The position numbers and the translations under genes were made by a program. The notes under the pieces are model-generated. The model did no database searches. It had not been told where the DNA came from and saw only the letters and a list, made by a program, of their open reading frames with translations. Of a stretch of DNA of 64,000 bases, positions 61,611 through 64,000 are shown piece after piece (within the stretch, counting starts at the first letter, position 1; each line of letters opens with the position of its first letter). The stretch is taken from assembly GCF_029955155.1 (NCBI RefSeq), contig NZ_JAPNOZ010000001.1, forward strand, positions 1 through 64,000, written 5' to 3'. The stretch comes from Psychrobacillus sp. NEAU-3TGS. GTDB lineage: Bacteria > Bacillota > Bacilli > Bacillales_A > Planococcaceae.

Positions 61611-62766
61611 TTAGTCTAACGATACATATCCTGTTTTTTCAATTAGTTCCTGTCCTTCTGGAGATAAGATCCATGCAATGAGTTTCTCTACATTTGGGTT
61701 ATCTGTACCTGCTGTTACAATGTAAAACTCCGAAGCAATGGGATATTCTCCCGATCGTATAGTTTCCTTCGTAGGAGCGACACCGTCTATTTCTAACAGT
61801 TTAATTTTCTTATTTTGTACCATTTCAGTAGAATAAAAACGGAATGTGTATCCAATGGCATTTTTGTAGTTTTTATATTGAGAAACCTCATTAATAATAC
61901 CACCCATTCCTGTTGCAATATCCTCTGTTGGCGCCTCCATAATTGGAATGTCTCCCATTAAGTGCTCCAAGGCTGACTGGCTCCCACTATCCGCTGGACG
62001 TTGGAATGCTCGAATATCCTCCATTGCTCCACCCACTTCTTCCCAATTCGTTACTTTTCCTGCATATATATTTTTTATTTGCTCCATTGTTAGACCTGAA
62101 ACAGGATTTTTCTGGTGAACAAAAAAGACAAATGCTTCACGACCAATTGGTATCATTTTAAGTTCTTTTCCGTGTTCCTTTGCCTTTTCCACTTGTGATT
62201 TAGAAGGAGCTGCGGCAAAAATCATATCCACTCTTCCGAAGATTAAATTGTTATATGCATCTGGTGTCGTATTGACCATAACTTCCTTTTCATAGGGATC
62301 ATACTCTTTTTTAGGATAGGTCGCTTGAACAAATGCAGAGTAAAGTGGGTAAAGAGCAGTTGCACCGTCCAATTTAGGCGTCTCCTGTCAACTTTAACGT
62401 AGAGTCATCATCTAAAGTTGCAATCTTGCTGGATTCTGAAAAAGGCTTATAATCATACACATTCACTTCTGCATCCACTGAAGGAATGGAATTTGTATAA
62501 ATATGTTGAATAGGAGAAACGCTACTTACTATAATAGCTACTCCCGCAATACTTCCGAATACAACTTTCCGTTTCTTTGTTTTGAAAAAATGAAAAAGAA
62601 GAAGCACGTAAAACACATATAAAATAATCGCAATCGCAATTATTAGCGCAATAAAATAAACCTTACCGCTTATCAATACCATAAATAAAATAACTAAGGT
62701 TAAAAAACATATTCCTACTAGAACAAATATCGCATATAAAATTAGTTCCACAAGTGACTTTTTCAA
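61611..62766 (-). pseudogene. PstS-like substrate-binding membrane protein, frameshifted
   Basis: Two adjacent frames form one product of about 384 residues. The first (62766-62374, TTG start after ggggggaga) has three N-terminal helices and ends KLTGDA. The second (from about 62372 down to 61611) begins LDGATALYPLYSAF and continues with the PstS-type fold, including VNTTPDAYNNLIFGRVD and QKNPVSGLTMEQIKNIYAGK. Removing one base near 62377-62382 joins them as KLTGD-PKLDGATALYP. Related proteins bind phosphate outside the membrane, but no pst genes are next to it. Error or decay, as for the other split genes. Confidence 0.78.
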
Positions 62767-63023
62767 AAATGCATCTCCCCCCTATTTTATATTCTACAAA
62801 TTATGCGAATATCCCTTTCACTTTATTGCAACCTGCTTGTTTACTGCCAGCAAATCCCTTATTTCTATATTTCTTAGTAAAACTATCAAATAAAATTTAA
62901 TTTTCTAATCTATTGAAATTATTAGAATTCGGTGTTAAATTATATTAAATTAAAGTATTTCCTTCAAAAATATTTTTTATGAAGTTTATACTTTTTTATT
63001 ATTGAAAAATGGGGGCCAAATTT

Positions 63024-64000
63024 ATGAAAAGGAACAAACTTAGTTTTTTTGTCTTATTAATTGCATTTGTATTAATTTTAGCGGCATGTTCTTCAGATGA
63101 TGAATCTGGAGGCAGTAATTCGGACGAAAAGAAAGAATTACAGGTAGCTTACAACGCTCAGCCTCCAACTTTGGATCCACTAATTACAACAGCAGTAGCT
63201 ACACGTGATGTAACGAGAAATGTTTATGAATCATTATTAACTTTAAACGAGAACTTCGAAGTTACACCACTACTTGCAGAATCATATGAGCAAAGTGAAG
63301 ATGGAAAAATAATTACCTTTAAATTACGAAAAGATATTAAATTTCACAATGGAGATGTTATGACGGCAGACGATGTTGTAGCTTCTATGACGCGTTGGGC
63401 TGAAACAACTTCACTAGGTAAAGCATCTTTTGCTGATGCTACTTTTTCTAAAGTAGATGAAGAGACAGTAACACTAGAAATGAAAGAACCGCAATTTACG
63501 GTATTGCACATGCTTGCCGATCCTGGACAAGCAGCTGTTATTGCTCCTAAATCTACTATTGAGACTGCAACTGCAGAAGGATTAACTGAATTTATTGGTA
63601 CTGGTCCTTATAAACTTGTTGAATGGAAAGCTGATCAATATGTACATTTAGCAAAATTTGATGATTACCAATCAATCGATGGACCAGCAAGTGGTTTAGC
63701 AGGCAAAAAAGAAGCTTTCATTGATGACATTTACTTCCAATTCGTAACAGATGCATCTACAAGGTTAGCGGGTATTCAATCTGGTGAATATGATATCGCA
63801 AACGCAATTTCTTTTGATAATGCAGAACAACTTGCATCCAATAGTGATGTCAAAAATTCCATAGATCATAATGGATTTAATGGAGTTGTATTTAACAAGA
63901 AAGCTGGTTTATTCGAAAATGTTATTGCAAGACAAGCTGTAAATGCAGCATTAAATGAAGAAGCAATATTAACAGCGGCTTTTACAAGCCCCGACTTCTA
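63024..64000 (+). CDS. Peptide/nickel-type ABC substrate-binding lipoprotein, partial
   Basis: The frame runs open from the ATG at 63024 to the window edge (at least 325 residues; the family usually has 520-600). It has a signal with lipobox LILAACSSDD (Cys at about residue 22). A DppA/OppA-type fold follows: LQVAYNAQPPTLDPLITTAV near 40, FKLRKDIKFHNGDVMTADDVV near 100 and GTGPYKLVEW near 193. It binds oligopeptides, dipeptides, opines or metal-chelates extracellularly. The permease and ATPase genes, if present, lie beyond the window. Confidence 0.88.
   Translation, partial: MKRNKLSFFVLLIAFVLILAACSSDDESGGSNSDEKKELQVAYNAQPPTLDPLITTAVATRDVTRNVYESLLTLNENFEVTPLLAESYEQSEDGKIITFKLRKDIKFHNGDVMTADDVVASMTRWAETTSLGKASFADATFSKVDEETVTLEMKEPQFTVLHMLADPGQAAVIAPKSTIETATAEGLTEFIGTGPYKLVEWKADQYVHLAKFDDYQSIDGPASGLAGKKEAFIDDIYFQFVTDASTRLAGIQSGEYDIANAISFDNAEQLASNSDVKNSIDHNGFNGVVFNKKAGLFENVIARQAVNAALNEEAILTAAFTSPDF

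Overview
The window comes from a low-GC Gram-positive bacterium of the order Bacillales, most likely the Planococcaceae/Caryophanaceae group (Psychrobacillus, Lysinibacillus or Sporosarcina relatives). This is an inference from AT-rich DNA, strong AGGAGG-type ribosome binding sites, frequent TTG and GTG starts, lipoprotein signals and many Bacillus-type families (YheE-like, YhfI-like, YqeY, DUF4181, YocH-like LysM-3D, YfiYZ-like iron transport). No rRNA, tRNA, CRISPR array, intact insertion sequence or prophage was seen. It reads as ordinary chromosome carrying several accessory metabolic loci and an unusual number of small intergenic repeats.

Layout. 1-2283: a GC-rich repeat, a duplicated YheE-like protein and an acyltransferase. 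2286-8773: a tightly overlapping minus-strand operon (solute-binding protein, alkaline-phosphatase-superfamily hydrolase, two permeases, ATPase, DeoR regulator, PHP phosphoesterase), probably for uptake and hydrolysis of a phosphorylated or phosphonate compound. 9149-11440: purU, a LysM-3D cell-wall protein and a repeat-rich spacer. 11441-18580: a catechol-branch beta-ketoadipate locus (intradiol dioxygenase, enol-lactonase-like hydrolase, CMD-family protein, CoA-transferase A/B, frameshifted muconate cycloisomerase, thiolase) with a divergent IclR regulator and matching palindromes at two promoters. 18640-22775: LysE/Lrp pair, then an M20 amidohydrolase with a YfcC-type transporter. 22836-26016: Fur-box-linked siderophore uptake genes without an ATPase. 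26202-35251: PAS-GGDEF-EAL protein, small proteins, metallo-hydrolase, old-yellow-enzyme-like oxidoreductase, YqeY, hemolysin III family protein and a cold-shock gene with a terminator-like leader.

35620-48640: gltS-hutG with a divergent LysR regulator, a lone TerA-like protein, a MazG-like protein, a divergent SDR/TetR pair, a RibD-C reductase, a NdpA-type nucleoid protein, an XRE regulator, a nitrilase/GNAT pair and an AraC regulator. 48679-52339: a membrane protein, GNAT, pcp, alpha/beta hydrolase and Nudix enzyme. 52477-58919: a tripartite tricarboxylate transporter (tctCBA) behind a CitA/CitB-type two-component system and an AEC carrier. 59180-61571: an ABC exporter with a LytTR regulator and a broken DUF3021 gene. 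61611-64000: a frameshifted PstS-like gene and a peptide-binding lipoprotein cut by the window end.

Three genes (catB, DUF3021, PstS-like) are each split by one apparent single-base indel. Either the assembly has indel errors or the loci are decaying, and raw reads would tell. The most distinctive non-coding signals are a 14-bp inverted repeat whose interior is inverted relative to a second copy 11 kb away, a four-copy array with an exact 21-bp period, a 105-bp element with 17-bp terminal inverted repeats, and a 21-bp perfect hairpin plus T-run just upstream of the cold-shock gene.
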